Source: Ampelomyces quisqualis
Taxonomy: Eukaryota; Ascomycota; Dothideomycetes; Pleosporales; Phaeosphaeriaceae
Direction: 5' to 3'
DNA: 64,000 bases
Assembly: GCA_018398575.1 (NCBI GenBank)
Contig: JAGTXZ010000021.1
Coordinates: forward strand, 2,232,001 to 2,296,000
The notes under the pieces were generated by a model. It was not told the DNA's origin, searched no databases, and worked only from the letters and a program-made list of their open reading frames with translations. Made by a program: the position numbers and the translations under genes. Position 1 is the first letter of the stretch. The number at the start of each line of letters is the position of its first letter. Of this stretch, positions 12,393 through 25,009 are shown piece by piece.

Positions 12393-12566
12393 ATTATTCT
12401 CTTTTCTCTAGAATTGCTGTCCTAGTAATTTGTATAACGTTAGGTCTTATTAGCGCGTGCCTAACATTATTGTTGTAAAGGCTGTTATTGTGCTAAGGCT
12501 AAAACTCTAGGTAAATCTAAGAGGCAGCTAGTAGCTATAGTAATAGCAGAATTATAGCAGAACTTT

Positions 12567-13725
12567 GTGTGCCTAATCTTTTCTACTTTCTTAGTAACAA
12601 TTACATTACTATTACTACTACACTATCTTCTAGCTCTACGCTGTTGCAACTCTGTTACCTCTATATTAATTACTATAAGCACTACGCCTGTACTGCCTAC
12701 TACCTCTACTGTCTCTGTAAGTAGTGTAACGCTAGCGTTACAACGTTGCTAACTTAGCGTTTAGGCTACGCCTGTTGCCTACTACAGTAGCGTCTCTAAT
12801 ATTAAGCTAGCTAAGCTAGTTTACTTATATTGTGCTAAGAGTCTAAAGATTAATAGTATAGTGTGCAACTACGTCTTTAGTAGCCTGCAGTGCAATAGGT
12901 GCGCCTACAAAAAGAAGTTCTACACTCTAGTACTACTAAGTTTTGTTAAAGGCTAGAATACTTTATACTAGTAGTAGTAGCGCTTTACTACTAATAAGGC
13001 TAGGGTAGATCTAGATGTTAACGCGTAAGAGACAGCGTTGCGCTAGTAGACTACCTTAGTAGAGCTTTTCTTCTGTAAAGAGGTAAAGTTTAGGGGTTGC
13101 TATTAGCCTAAGGGTAATAAGATCTAGATCCTGTAGGTTAAGGCAACTAACTGCCTCTCTACTGCAGTAGAGAGTATTCTTAATCTTCTATAGGCCTAGG
13201 TAAGTTATTTTTTCTTATTTCTTGTAGTTGCTGCGCTGTTGTTCTAACGTTGTCTAGGCTAATCTGCTACTACTTAGCAAGGCTAACGTACAGTCTAACT
13301 CTAACCTTAATTTAAAAAGGGCTGCTAGCAACTAGAGCTCTAATTCTAGAGGGCGCAAGGAGCAGGAGGAAGAGAGAGATAAAACCCCTCCTTCTTAGAG
13401 CTCTACTCCTACGCTCTCTTCCTCTAAAGAAAAGGGTAAGGCTAAGGGCAAGGCTAAAGCTAAGGCTAAGGCCCTTAGGAAACGCTTAGCTAAGTCTTAG
13501 CTAACTAGGCAGCCTCTTTTTAAGCGCCCTGCTACTAAGGGCAAGCTAAAGCGCTCTTAACGCGCTGCTACTACGCTATTAACTTGCAAGCTAGTAGGTA
13601 ATCTAAGTAAAGCTGCTGTAGAAGGGCAGAAAGGTGTAGGAGAGGTTAAGGAGGAGGATAAGGAGAGTAGTAGAGATAAGTTCTCTATCCCTAAGGACCT
13701 AGATAATAAGGACTTCTTAGAGTAA
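12567..13725 (+). pseudogene. Antisense accessory gene of element C1 (Cys-rich, Lys-Ala-rich tail), one intron
   Basis: Runs opposite to gag-pol, between pol and the 3' LTR. Exon 1 (12567-13199) is one frame of 211 codons broken only by TAG/TAA. A phase-0 intron at 13200-13257 has gtaagt, a ctaac branch site and a tag acceptor. Exon 2 (13258-13725) continues in frame to TAA. The N-terminal part is Ser/Thr-rich. A Cys cluster near codons 90-120 includes VCNYV and LQCNRCAYKKKF, resembling the short Cys-rich clusters of many fungal proteins. The tail has a Lys-Ala-Gly run (about 13432-13470) and other basic and acidic blocks. The true start is uncertain: 12567 is GTG. Equivalents lie in C2 (48159-49346) and C3 (to 54865). 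Nucleic-acid binding is a guess from the Cys and Lys content. Confidence 0.75.
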
Positions 13726-13784
13726 GCTAGCGTTTGTGCCTAGTTGCGCTACTTAGGCGCTAGCGTTGCGCTGCTAAGGCGCTT

Positions 13785-13850
13785 AGTTTTTTTTTCTTTT
13801 TTCTTTTTTTTTTCTTTGTTTTTCCTTTTATTTTTTCTGTATATTAATTT
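13785..13850. repeat. Pyrimidine tract at the 3' end of C1 pol
   Basis: Long T-rich run with interspersed C, the reverse complement of the A/G tract at 48005-48090 in C2. It encodes the Lys/Arg-rich end of pol on the minus strand and separates pol from the antisense gene. Confidence 0.8.
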
Positions 13851-16800
13851 GTAATAATAATTAATCTCCTCTTTAGTTATACTTTTCTATAAGTAATTTA
13901 TCTATGTCTTTTTAATTAACTTACTTATTATATTCTAGTAGCTAGCCTTTCTATTTAACTAGGTAATTTACTAAACGTCTGTTACGCTACTTTACTAGGA
14001 CAGCTTTAACCTTATAGCGTTGCTCTAGCTTATTACTATTGTTTAGGTTAACAGGCCTAGGTAGAGTTAATTCTTCCCTCTCTCTTGGCACAAACAGCTA
14101 GAGCAAGGACGTATAGAATACAGAGTAGACCTTTATGTATAATAAGAGTAAGATTCTAAAAGCTTATAAGCCAATTTGCTTATCTACTAGGAAGGGGCCT
14201 ATCTAGCGCAGCAACAGCTTTTTGCTAGCGCTGCGCAAGCGCAGATGCTTTGTTAATAAGAAGACTATATCCTCTAGTTTAAACTCTTAGGGCCTGTGTT
14301 TCTTGTTATAATATTGTTCCTAGTATTGCAAACTTTTGCTCTAGTAATTAGCTAAAGCGTCCTAAGTTTATATAAGCTTCTGCAACCTTTCTCTAATGCT
14401 AGGAACTTTAGTAGGCGCTGTTAGCTTGCAGTTGAGGCGCAGGTAGAACCTGTAGTAGGTAAAGAATAGGAATACTCCTAATATAGCCTGTCTAGCATTA
14501 TTATATGCAAACTCTGCTAGTAACAGAAGGTATACCTAATTATTAGGTTAATTGCTTATAAAAGCCCTTAAGTATTACTCTAGCGTTTGATTCTAACGCT
14601 CTGTTTAGCTGTCTATTTATAGATAAAAGGCAGTGCTAAGCTAGCGCTTTACCTTTGCTACAAAGTAGAAGTCTACCTAAAACTGCAAAGTAAAGACACT
14701 TTCTTAGTCTAATATAATACCTTTAGGCAAGCCAAAGAATTGTACAACGTGTTCTAAAAACAGATCTGCTAATTATAAGGCAGTAACTATTTTCTATGTA
14801 GAGATATACTTAGCTATTTTTGTGTACCTATTAACTACAACAAGTATTGTATTATACACAACGCTGTAGCGCTTGGCAGGTAGTAGGCCTATAACAAAAT
14901 CTATTGTAATTTCTTACTATAGTCTCTAAGGTTAGGAGAGCGCGTTTAACACGCTAGTAGGGCGCTACTTAAGCAACTTTATGCCTTAGCACACTAAGCA
15001 AGAGTTAATGTACTCCTTAAGCTCTTTCTTAAGCCTAGGCTAATAGTAGTATTAGGCTACAAGCTTAAGCGTTTTAGCCTGCCTAAAATAGCTAGCAAGT
15101 AGATTGTTGTAATACAGCTTAAGGAGCTTAGCCCTAAGAGCTGGCTCTAGTAGGACATATAATTAGTTCTTAAACTAAAGGCTGCCTAAAGCGTTAAGCT
15201 TCTAGTGCCTTAGGCGTTTGCTAGCGCCTTAACAGGTAGACGCTAGGGATTTAACGTCTCTGTGTATTGTAACTACTTCTAGGTTATTCTGTTATACTTG
15301 TACACAGATTTTAAAAAAGGACTTAGGGAGTTCCTTATAAGCTAACCTTTCTAAGGCTGCAGCTTTTGCTTGTAACTGCGTAACCCTTTAGGCTATTACT
15401 AGTCTACTCTTAGGAATCTCTTAATTAGAGCTATAGCTTCTAGCTATTGCTTTAACACTATGCGTTAGGCTTTGTAACTGCGTAACTCTTTAGGTTACTA
15501 CTAGTCTACTCTTAGAGATCTCCTAATTAGAGCTGTAGCTTATAGCTGTTGCCTTAACGCTATACGCTAGGCTTATAGAAATATCTTTACTAAGATATAG
15601 AGTGCCTGCTTGCTGTTAAGCTGTTGTCTAGCTTCTTACTAACGCTAGATTCTTACTAGGTAGCTTAGCTTAGGTTTCTGCTAGCTGCAACTTCTTTTGC
15701 AGTGCTAGCAACATATCTAATAGTTAAATATCTAGCGTATTACTATTATCTATAGGTTGCCTTAAAGGCCTGTCTGTAGGATTTGTCTTTCTAGACTAAT
15801 GCTTAATCTTAAAGTTGTAAGCAGCTAGCTTTATTGCCTAGCTAGCCTGTTTTCTAGACAGGGTTAACGTGCCTATAAAGCCGCGTAGGTTGTTATAGTC
15901 TATCTATATTTCTAACCAAATTGCTAGCTCCTTAATATAGTAACGCTAGTGCTATACTGCTGTAATAATAGTAAGGAGCTCTAGGTTGTATATGTAGTAG
16001 TTTCTTTCTGCAGGCAAGAGCTTTCTTAACTAGAAGGCTATAGAGTGCCAGTTCCTATCTGCATAGAGTTAGAAGAAGATGCCTGCTACTCTCTAAATAG
16101 AGGTATTAGTTTCTAACTTAAATAGGAGTGTATAATTGTAGTGCCGCAGGATAGGCGTAGTTGCGAACCTATTGCATAGCTAGCGCTTTGCTTTCTCTGC
16201 AGCGTTAGGCTAGTTAAAAGGACTAGACTTCTTCTCTTAAACTAATCCTTTTAGGAGATTAGTAATTAGGCTAATAATAATAGAGAAACCTTGTATAAAG
16301 CGTTAATAGAAGTTTGCAAAGCCTAAAAAGACTTAAAAATCCTTAAAGGACATTAGCGTAGGCTAATTGATAACTGCGCGAACCTGTTCTAGATCTATTA
16401 TAACGCTGTTAAGGCGCATAATAAACCCTAGGAACTTAACTTAGTTAGTAGCAAAGGTACACTTTTTTAAATTAACAAAAAGACTGTATTCTCTTAGCTT
16501 AGCAAGTACTTTTCTTACCTGTTCCTAATAATCCTTCCTCTTTTAAGAAAAGATTAGGATATTGTTAAGATAGACAACGCAAAAGATATCTAAATATAGG
16601 GCTAAGGCTCTGTTAATATACTTCTAGAATGTAGCAGGCGCGTTAGTTAGCCTAAAGGGCATAACTATGTACTTAAAGTAGCTGTATTGTGTACAAAACG
16701 CTGTCTTCTACTTGTTGCCTTGCTAGATCCTAATCTAGTAATACGCGTTCTTAAGATTAAGCTTAGTAAACTTTACTAATCTACAGAGCCAATTAAGGGT

Positions 16801-17735
16801 TTCCCTAATTAAGGGAAGAGCTAGTCTATTCTTCTTAGTAACTTAATTAAGGCCTTAATAATCTACGCAAAGGCGTAGCGTTCTATCTTTTTTAGGCACA
16901 AATAGGATAGGTGCTCCTGCAGGGCTTATGCTTTCTTAGATCTAGCCTAGGCTTTGCGCTGTTGCTAAGTAGTCGCGTAGTATACTTAGCTTCTTTAGTA
17001 AGAGGTTGTAAAGCAGCCTATATAGAGCTGTAGTTCTTTCTTCTAACTTAATAGCGTAGTTGCCTCTGTAGTGCTGCAGCAGCGCGTTAGCAGCGTTACT
17101 ATTTGTAACGTCTTTAAAATCCTTAAGTTTAAGAGGCTATAATAGGTATTTAGTAGAGGAGAATTGTAGACTGCCTACTAGAACTGCGTACACGCTTAGC
17201 TTGTTGTAAAGAGATTCTGTAAAGGTTTTTGTGTCTTTAACTCTTATTGTATTAGTGTTAAGCTTGTAGCGCTACTGCTTTAACTTGCAGTTAATAACAA
17301 CGCGCCCTTCTTTTAGGCTTAGTAGACCTAAAATAACAGGTTGTGCTGTATTAGCAATCCTGTATAGGATAGTAGTAAAGGACTTAGTTACACTCTAGTT
17401 GTTCTTTATTGTTAGATAAGCTTAATAAGCGTAGAAGCTAGGCATAGTACTTGAGTTAGGTAAGCAGATAGTTAGTAGCGCAGCGCTATTAATATAAGGG
17501 AGATCTTTAAGTAAGGCAACTCTCTTGTTAATAGTGCTAAGTTCTGCACTATAGTTAATTAGAATTTGTGTAGGCTGCGTAGCGCTATTGTTACGCAGCG
17601 TTCTAAGTACTTTAATACAATTCTTCTGTTATAGTAGGACTTAGGCTGTTAAGAGGGAGGCTTTTCTTAGGCCTACTTGTTTTTTGTTTGTATTGCGTTT
17701 AAACTAGTAATAGGAGAAGAGCTATTAAGCCTTAA
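13851..17735 (-). pseudogene. C1 pol: protease, reverse transcriptase, RNase H, integrase, chromodomain
   Basis: Minus-strand polyprotein colinear with C2 (44250-48022). Protease is near 17350-17560, reverse transcriptase about 16400-17000 with YLNN (ancestral YLDD) at about 16565-16576, RNase H about 15800-16250, integrase about 14570-15250, and a chromodomain about 13900-14020. The protease frame is offset from the gag zinc-knuckle frame by the same amount as in C2 (-1), so gag-pol was probably made by -1 frameshifting. Stops are TAG/TAA. Confidence 0.85.
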
Positions 17736-18790
17736 TCTACACTCTCTAGCCTAATAGCCTATCTTGCTGCAATAGTAGCAGGTGTTAGTTAGCTTTAGGC
17801 TTAGGTTTGCAGTGCTAGCGATATAACGTTGTAGAGCTGTTGCGTCTGGTTTAGGCTGCGAAGTTTTTCCTGTACTAAGCGTTCTGTGTGTATAACAGTG
17901 TAGTAATAGTATACTACTACTGTAGTGCAAGTTGTCTTCTAGCGTTATAGCGCGTTTAACAAGTTCTCTATAGGTAGTAAAGAACTTAGTGTAGTTAAAG
18001 AGGGCTACTCTAATCTCTAGGTAGAGTTTGCTGTATAAGTGTATTACTAGGTGTTTCTGTTTGTAAGAGGGATTTACCTAATTTTCTAAAGTAGATAGAT
18101 AGGCTGCAAATTTATTTACAGTTTAGCTGTCCTTTTAAGATGCCTTTTGATACTATATAGTAACTTAAAGCTCTCTATTTATAGGGCTCTTAATCTGATT
18201 GAGTAGAAAGGATATTATGTTGCGCTACGCTAGCGTTTTACTGTTATCTTCCTGTTTCCTCTGTATCTATATTTGTTAAAACGTGGTTTGTAGGTATTAG
18301 AAGGTAAAGGCAATCTTTTAATCCTTAAGCTAGAAGGCTAAGGGGTCTAATTAAAAGGTAATAGATAGCCTAGCCTTAAAGTCCTAATACTCCCTAATTC
18401 CCTTGCCTTTAAAGACAGGGATTTTCTTAATCTTTAGCCTGCGTCCTAGTAGCGCTAATGGGTTAAGTTAGAGGCGTTGCGCTAGTAGAGACGTGTTGCG
18501 TCCAACTAGGGGAGTTAGTAGATCTGTTTTATTTAGGGCGCCTAAGGGCTGTTTAGGAGGTAGGAGAGGTTGTTTACCTGCTAATAATTGCTCCTATTAG
18601 CGTACTTCCTTCTCTAGAGTCTAGATCTTAGCTTGCTTCTTAAGTTCTTAGCGCTAGCGCTTTAGCTGTGCTAAGCGTTTGCCTAGGCTAAGCATTAATT
18701 CCTTATTAGGAGTGTTTTCCTTTAATAGATTGGCTGGTAGGCTTAGGGGCAGATCCTAATCTATTGTTATTAGGTAACTAGGCTACTATT
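17736..18790 (-). pseudogene. C1 gag
   Basis: Minus-strand capsid gene. The C-terminal zinc knuckle at 17739-17780 reads CYYCSKIGY.AREC: the Cys positions of C-x2-C-x4-H-x4-C survive and the His has become Tyr. Upstream is a gag core of the type FKGKGI.EY.DFKARL followed by IAF.LDPLAF, better read in C2. Distance to the 5' LTR is about 30 bases, and the leader contains no recognised primer-binding site. Confidence 0.8.
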
Positions 18791-18816
18791 CTTTTGCAAG
18801 GTAGAGGAATTAAAAC

Positions 18817-19098
18817 TATAAGAGGTTTGTATAGCAGCAAAGTTACAGAATAACAATAGCAGTACAGGTAGAAGTAAGTTAATTCTTGTTCTGCTACTTT
18901 AGTGTAGAACTGCCCTTTTGTAGATACAACTAGACGCGTGTCTTTACAACTAGAATGCACTAGGTCTGCGCTAGCGTAGCGCTATTAAGACGCTAGGGTA
19001 GCTGTGCGTATCCTACGCGTAAGGACGCTAGGGTAGCGTTGTTGTAGCGTAGGCGCATTACTGCGCAACTAACAGCTCTACGCTGTAGCATTCTTATA
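18817..19098 (-). repeat. 5' LTR of C1
   Basis: 282 bp copy at the gag side; its end (tata) is followed by the ttatt duplication. Confidence 0.92.
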
Positions 19099-19103
19099 TT
19101 ATT

Positions 19104-22100
19104 ACTTCTAGAATATTATAGCAAGTGTTATAAGGCGACTTCCTTAGAGCCTTAGAATTAATATTAGTGCTAAGAACTTTTAGGAAAAAGAGCTTAGTAA
19201 AGCAACTAGCAAGAAAGAGTTACTTATTAAAGTAATAACAATTTAGCTAAAGCGTATAACTAATCTACAGTTAAATAACCTCTTCTTTAATATTAGTACT
19301 TTGTATAAGCAAAAAGCTTAAAAGGTCTAGCTAGTAGATAACTTAAGACAAGCCCTAAGAGATATTAGCAGATATAAAGACTAGAAAGAACGTGCGCGCG
19401 CTTAACAGGTACTAAACAAAAAGAACACTTAATTCTTAAGCTACTTTAAACTACAATATGTAAAGTTCCCTAGAGGTATAAGGCTTACGCCTAAACACCT
19501 GTTAAAGATAAAGATCTCTCTAGACTTACTCCTATAAGAACAAGTTATACTAGAGAAGCTACTATACTAACAAGAAGCTGCTCTAGCCTAGGACTTTAGT
19601 AAATTAAGACAAGTTAGCTAAAAGGTAGTACTTCTAATTAAAATTAACACTGTTCCTTATAAGGCGTAGCAAGCTAATTAGTTCCCTATCTTCTAAAAAC
19701 TTAGAGAAGTAGTAGTTAAAATAGTATAGAAATGTATTAACTAAGAGGCTCTTAAACTGTACAGAAGCTAGTACTAAAACCTATAGTTTCTAGTAGCTAA
19801 GAAAGATAAAGGATATTAACTTATTAAGAACGCGTAAAAGATTAATAAAGTTACAATTTATAACGCAAACCTACTGCCTAATCTAAATAAATTTGCAAAA
19901 GATTTTACTAGTTACGTAATTATAAGCTTGCTTAACTTCTTCTTAAGATATAACTAAGTAGAGTTGCATAAGAACTTTTAGGACGTAATAGCGTTCTATA
20001 CACCTATTAGACTAGTGCGCTAGTATACGCTACTTATAAGTATAACAAATTTAGTTACTAAATTTATACGCGTTATAACTAAGATATACTAAGATTACAT
20101 TCTAGAATATTATAGACTTTACTTAGATAACGTTTATATTAAGAGACTAAAGTGCTACTATAATAGAATAGAAATTAAACTAGGTATTAAAAAATACGTT
20201 GAAAAGCACCTTTGCAATATAGACACTATGCTAGTAGATATTAAACGCGCATAAGCTATAATATTAGGTTACAAATTAGATTTCTGTTACGCGTCTATAA
20301 TTGTAGTAGGTTATTAGGTTAACGCTGCTGGCTGCTATCCTAATTATAAGAAAATTAAGAAAATTCTCTCCTAGCTGCACTATAGCGACTAAAAAGACGT
20401 TTAAATGTTTATTAGTATATATATATATTACAGAGTATAGATTAAGTATTTTGCTATTATTTTAGAGCTACTATTCTGCCTGCTCTGTAAGAATACGCTC
20501 TTTAATTAGTCTTTAGAGTAGTAAAGCGCAATAGATAAATTAAAGTGCGCGTTATACTCTACGCTAGTACTTCTCTTTATCTCTTATAACAAGCTGTTAC
20601 TCTTAATTGTTATTTTTGTTAATAGTAGTAAAAAGAGTTAGGGCGTAGTTCTTATGCAGCTAGATCTAAAGAGTTGTTAGCACTCTATCTAGTACAAAAG
20701 TAGAGTTTAGTTTAAATCTAAATAAAATTAGAACTTAAGAAAATACAAATGCAAAGCTCTGCTTCTAGCGCTAAAGAAGTTTTAGACCTACTTGTATAAA
20801 GTAAAGTTTATTATAGAAACAGACGCAAAGACGCTAGTAGTATAGCTTTAGTAAAGTGCAACTAACTTGCTAAAAGCCCTTATTACGTAGTAGCTAGCGC
20901 TTCTTAATACATAGAAATTTAACATAGTCTATATTAAAGGTAAGAAAAACATAGTAGCTAACACTCTTTTAAGAAAACCTAAGAAGCTAGGGTAAGAGCT
21001 ACCTAATAAGCTAGAAGAGGATATTAAGGATTTTATTAACGCTTATTTAAATTTAGTATAGCTTACTATTGCTCTATAGCTGCGCGTATGCAATCTATGT
21101 TAAAGAGTATATAAGGCTAACATTAGTTTTAAAGAAAACTCTCTAGATAAAGCCTATAACAAAGAGTCTTAGGCTTAGGCTTAATAGATTCTGTTCTACT
21201 ACTAGCCTAATAGTCTTTCAAGAGCTAAAATAAAAAAGTTTATAAAGAAAGCACTTAAATTAATAGTAAGAGAGAGGTACCTTTTCTTAATACTAACTAG
21301 AGAATACCTACTACAGCAGATTATAAACAAACCTAATAAACGTTTAGCTATTATTAAAGCTATGCATAATAAATTAAGATACTATAAGAAAGAAACTATA
21401 TAGTGTAAAGTTTAGGCGCGTTATTATTAGGAAGGACAATATAAAGATGTTAAGTCCTACGTTTAGTTATACCTAGAGTGTTAAGTACACGCTTTAGTAA
21501 TAGTTTAAAAGAAACTCTAGCTAATAACTCTTCTAATAATACTCTTTGGCTAGATATCTATAGACGTAGTCTATATGCCTCTAGCTAGAGGCAAAAAGTT
21601 CCTTGTAGTAGCCTAATGCACTACAACGTAGTAGGCTAAAGCTAAAGCCCTATTAAACGCAGACTTAGTATCTATTATTAAGTTTCTAGAACAAAAAGTC
21701 TTCTACTAATAGGGCCTACTACTTAAAATTTTAGTCAATAGAGGCTCTAAAAACAAGCATCTACTAATTAACTTGCAACAGCAATTTAGAATCTATACAG
21801 TAGTAGCTAGTGCCTATTATCTAAAGGGTTAAGGCTTAATTAAATAAGGACACGCGCTAATAGTAGATACCTTAAAGAAGCTTAGCAGAATATAGGTTAA
21901 ATACTTAGACTACGTTCTATAGGCTAATTAGACTAGTGTTAAGCGTGTAACTAGAAAGACTCTAGCGTTTCTTATATATAGTTGCAAGTACGTACAGCCT
22001 ATTAAATTGTGTATACTAACCTAGCAGACTCTACTCTAAAAAGAAGTAACTGATACTGCTTTACTCTTAGCTATAAGGGCTTATTAATTTAAAAAGCAAG

Positions 22101-22710
22101 ATATTAGGTTACAAAAGTCTATTACTAGAACAGTCTAACTAAGAAATAATAACAAAAACTACTTTAATAAGAACAGAGTTAGTAGAGTAAACAAACTAAA
22201 GGTTAGCAACTTAGTTTTACTTAGGGATTCCTACTATAATAACAACTAATTAGTGCTTAGCAAGTTTTTTCTAAAATAGCAGAGGCTATTTAGAATACAT
22301 AAAGTTAGAGAGAAGAGATAGTACAACCTTAAGGAGCTTAATAGAGTACTGTTTTAAAGCTATACGCTAGGCAACAGGTTAAAGAAGTTCTATTAGCGTA
22401 CTAAAATAGAACTAAAGCTTATTAACTAGAGCCTATCTACTAACAAGACTAAAGACTAGGCGCTCTCTAGCTATAGGCAAGACATCCTATAACTAGTAAG
22501 AGAATTAGTAGCGCGCTAGTGCTCTAAGAGGCTTAAGAACGCTACTAAGGTAGATAAGGATAAAAATTTAGATTTAGAACAATTAGCAGAGACGCGCTAA
22601 AGGGCTATTAGAGTGCGCATTGTAAAAAACCTAAACTTTAACAGATTTAAATACAAAGTTGTTAAGATAGCTTTAAAGTATCTACAAGAACAAAAGTAGA
22701 TAACAAGAAA
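19104..22710 (+). pseudogene. D1 pol: reverse transcriptase, RNase H, integrase
   Basis: Ty3/gypsy pol continuing D1 after C1. The reverse transcriptase has a KKDKGY.LIKNA segment near 19800 and YLDN (ancestral YLDD) at 20120-20131. The RNase H has FVNSSKKS.GVVLMQLD near 20610-20665 and IIETDAKTLVVQLQ near 20812. The integrase core has IDVVYMPLARGKKFLVVA near 21560-21612 and the second acidic motif as VNRGSKNKHLL (ancestral DGGSENKH) near 21730-21765. The YLDD context and the D-V-V-Y-M-P integrase signature differ clearly from families C and E. Few stops occur between 19800 and 20350. Confidence 0.83.
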
Positions 22711-23150
22711 AGCTATATTATATAGCAACTTATAATAATTTTATAGGTCTTCTAAAATAATACTATTAGGTTTAATCTATATATTTGCTATTAAGAAGCT
22801 ATATTAGCACTACGCTATAAGGCATTTAAGCCTAAACTTCTAAATATACTAAAGCTTTAGAAGAAGCAGTAGCTTTATTGCTAGTATTAATAGGTACATT
22901 AACGTTAGCCTCTAGCTTATCTGCATTATTAATAGCATTCTTAGCAATAGTATCTATAGACTTGCTAGCCTTATCTTTAGACCTAGATTTAGAATCTAGT
23001 TTAACAGCCTAACTAGAATTAAAATCAGAGTTACTATTATTAGAAAGCTCTAGTAGCTCTTTACTTAAGTAAGACTCTCTACTATAATAGCTCTTGTTAT
23101 TAGCTGTATTGCGTAGCAGCCTACTCTAAACAAACAAACTCTAATCAAAC
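22711..23150 (-). pseudogene. Reverse-strand reading frame, end of a D1 accessory gene
   Basis: Between about 23050 and 22845 the minus strand reads almost without stops: DSKSRSKDKASKSI, then NNADKLEANVNVP and NTSNKATASSKA. It is Ser/Lys/Asn-rich and low in hydrophobics. It lies antisense to pol, as do the accessory genes of C and E. Linkage to the frames at 25010-25620 and 25790-26290 is inferred from strand and style only. No domain is recognised. Confidence 0.45.
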
Positions 23151-24990
23151 CTTATAGTAGCCTAGTAGGTTAAAATAAGAAACTAAGAGTAAGACAAGTA
23201 TTCTCTAATACTTTATATAGTAAGAATAGGCAGCGTTAGTAGAATATTACAAGTGTTAAAGCTATTTTAATTAACAAATTACTTTAAATTACCTAAGTTA
23301 CTATAATGTTAGCGCAATTCCAAATAAGATTCTAGAGAAAAGTATTTCTAAATAAGATTTAGCAACTTACCTATATAAAAATAAGCCTAAAAGCCTATAT
23401 TATAAAAGTAGTTAGTGTAAATACTATAGAGCAGCTACTTACTATTATAGATAATACTATAATACTTACTAAAAGCGTATTTGCAATTACTCTTTGCGCA
23501 GTAGCTATAAGGCTAAACATTATACTATCTTAGGTCTAGGTATGTGCAGCTAGACTAACTGTAATATAGAATAAGTGTAGCTAGGTTGTTCTTAAGAAAG
23601 TTGCAGCCTATGCCTAAGTAGAAGTAATCTTTAACTAAGATTCTATTAGTCTTTATATTAAAAGAGTTAAACTAGATAGCTAGTATATATCTACCTTCTT
23701 CTATAAGCTTAAAAGATAGGGTACAGTTAACAAGTAGCAGAGAGAAGTTTCTTCTATTAGTTTTAACCTTAAAAAGCATATGCTAGAGCTAAGTAATAAC
23801 CTTAATAGTTATTTGGCTAGATAATATTACTATAACTACAAATAAATAAGTCTAAAACAGCTAACAAGTTATTTAAATACTACTTACGCTAGTTATAGAT
23901 ATTATTATAAGAGGAAGTAACCTTCTTATAGATGTATAGCTTAGAAGTCTTATTACTACAAGAACTAGAGAAGATTAGCTTTACAGGAGATGTCTAAGTA
24001 ATAGACTAAGAGGTAAGTAGAGAGGCTGTTAGAGTTAGCGTGCAATGCTAAGCAATCTAAGCTTAAAGCTTGTTATTACCTATACTCTAAGTCTTAGCTA
24101 GCTTACTATAAGCCTAAGAAGTTATTAGAACTTTAATAGACAACTTAAGAAAGCCTAAGTTATTATTAGAGAAGCCTAGGTTACTGTTAAAGAAGCCTAG
24201 GCTATTATTAGAGAAACTAGGCAAATCCCTAGAGATTAACTATACTGCATTGTAAAACTTATTACTAGACTCTAAAGTAATAGTAATAGGCAAGTATAAT
24301 AGACGCAGAATTAGACTGCGTAGGTAAGAATTTTAGAGCAACGCGTGTTTAAGCTGCTAAAGAAGCTTATTAATTGGAGCTAGAGTAGCAGCGTTAGGTA
24401 GAGGTAGTAGAGGAGTTATAAGAAGAGTTTAGAGAGCTAGTAAAATTCTCTTAGTAACCTTAGGCTTAGCAAATAGCTTTCTAAACAGCAGCAGCTTAAG
24501 CAACAGCCTATACACTATAGCTAAAGCCTTAGCAGCCTTACTAGACAGAAGAGAAGTAGAAGAGTGCTATAGGCTGCTCTTAGAACTAGGCTATAGCCTA
24601 TAAGAAGATTAAGAAGCAGGCAGAGGCAGCGTTAGGCGCAGTAGAAAGCAAAGAAGCAGGCAATGTTAAGTAGCAGCGTAGAAATCTATACTAAGTAAAG
24701 TAGTTAATAGGCTTAAAAAAAGAGTATAAGAGTATAAAAGTAAAGGTAAAGTAAAGGATTTAATAAAAGCTTAAGTAACACTTAGTTAAAACAACGCGCC
24801 TAACAACACGCTAGTTAAGTAAAAGAAAAATAACAAATAGTAGTAATAGAGCGTTAGTTAATTAGAAAATTAGAAAAGAGAGAGGCTCTCTTTTTATAGA
24901 AGAGGAAGAAAGTAGTGCCTTCTAGTATAGCTATAAACTCTAAAGATATGTTAAAAGAGAAGAGTTAATTTTACAGTAAGCTACTACAAA
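23151..24990 (+). other. D1 segment with weak forward coding signal
   Basis: Reads best on the plus strand. A Glu/Gln-rich stretch near 24340-24440 (AKEAY.LELEQQRQVEVV with damage read as Gln) and a Lys/Arg-rich stretch to about 24800 look like coiled-coil and basic protein. The 21-bp repeats at 24151-24213 lie in it. I recognise no transposase, reverse transcriptase or host gene. Because it separates minus-strand frames on both sides, it may be a further nested element, but no terminal repeats or duplication were found. Confidence 0.35.
24151..24213 (+). repeat. Three tandem 21-bp units
   Basis: Units begin aagcct at 24151, 24172 and 24193, each followed by a ttattatta-like stretch. In frame they encode a seven-residue unit KP(K/R)LLL(E/K). 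Confidence 0.85.
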
Positions 24991-25009
24991 AACAAGATCT
25001 ATAATAGGA

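Larger units (their letters stand above)
12111..19098 (-). mobile_element. Complete LTR retrotransposon C1 (Ty3/gypsy chromovirus) nested in D1
   Basis: 6,988 bp with 282-bp LTRs at both ends, gag-pol on the minus strand and an extra gene on the plus strand. The 5-bp duplication ttatt flanks it (12106-12110 and 19099-19103). The same place in D2 (about 63965) is unoccupied and reads ctact, so the insertion happened after the D family spread. A polypurine tract (agagaaaagagaataat on the minus strand) adjoins the LTR at 12393. C1 is visibly less RIP-mutated than C2 and C3. Confidence 0.92.

Noticed and set aside
18778..18960. Uninterrupted reverse frame of 60 codons
   Set aside because: Lies across the C1 LTR and leader; an LTR is not expected to encode it and other LTR copies break the frame.
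23151..24990. Pogo/Fot1-type transposase
   Set aside because: Basic coiled-coil-like C-terminal segments are suggestive, but no DDE motif, HTH or TA-flanked inverted repeats could be found.
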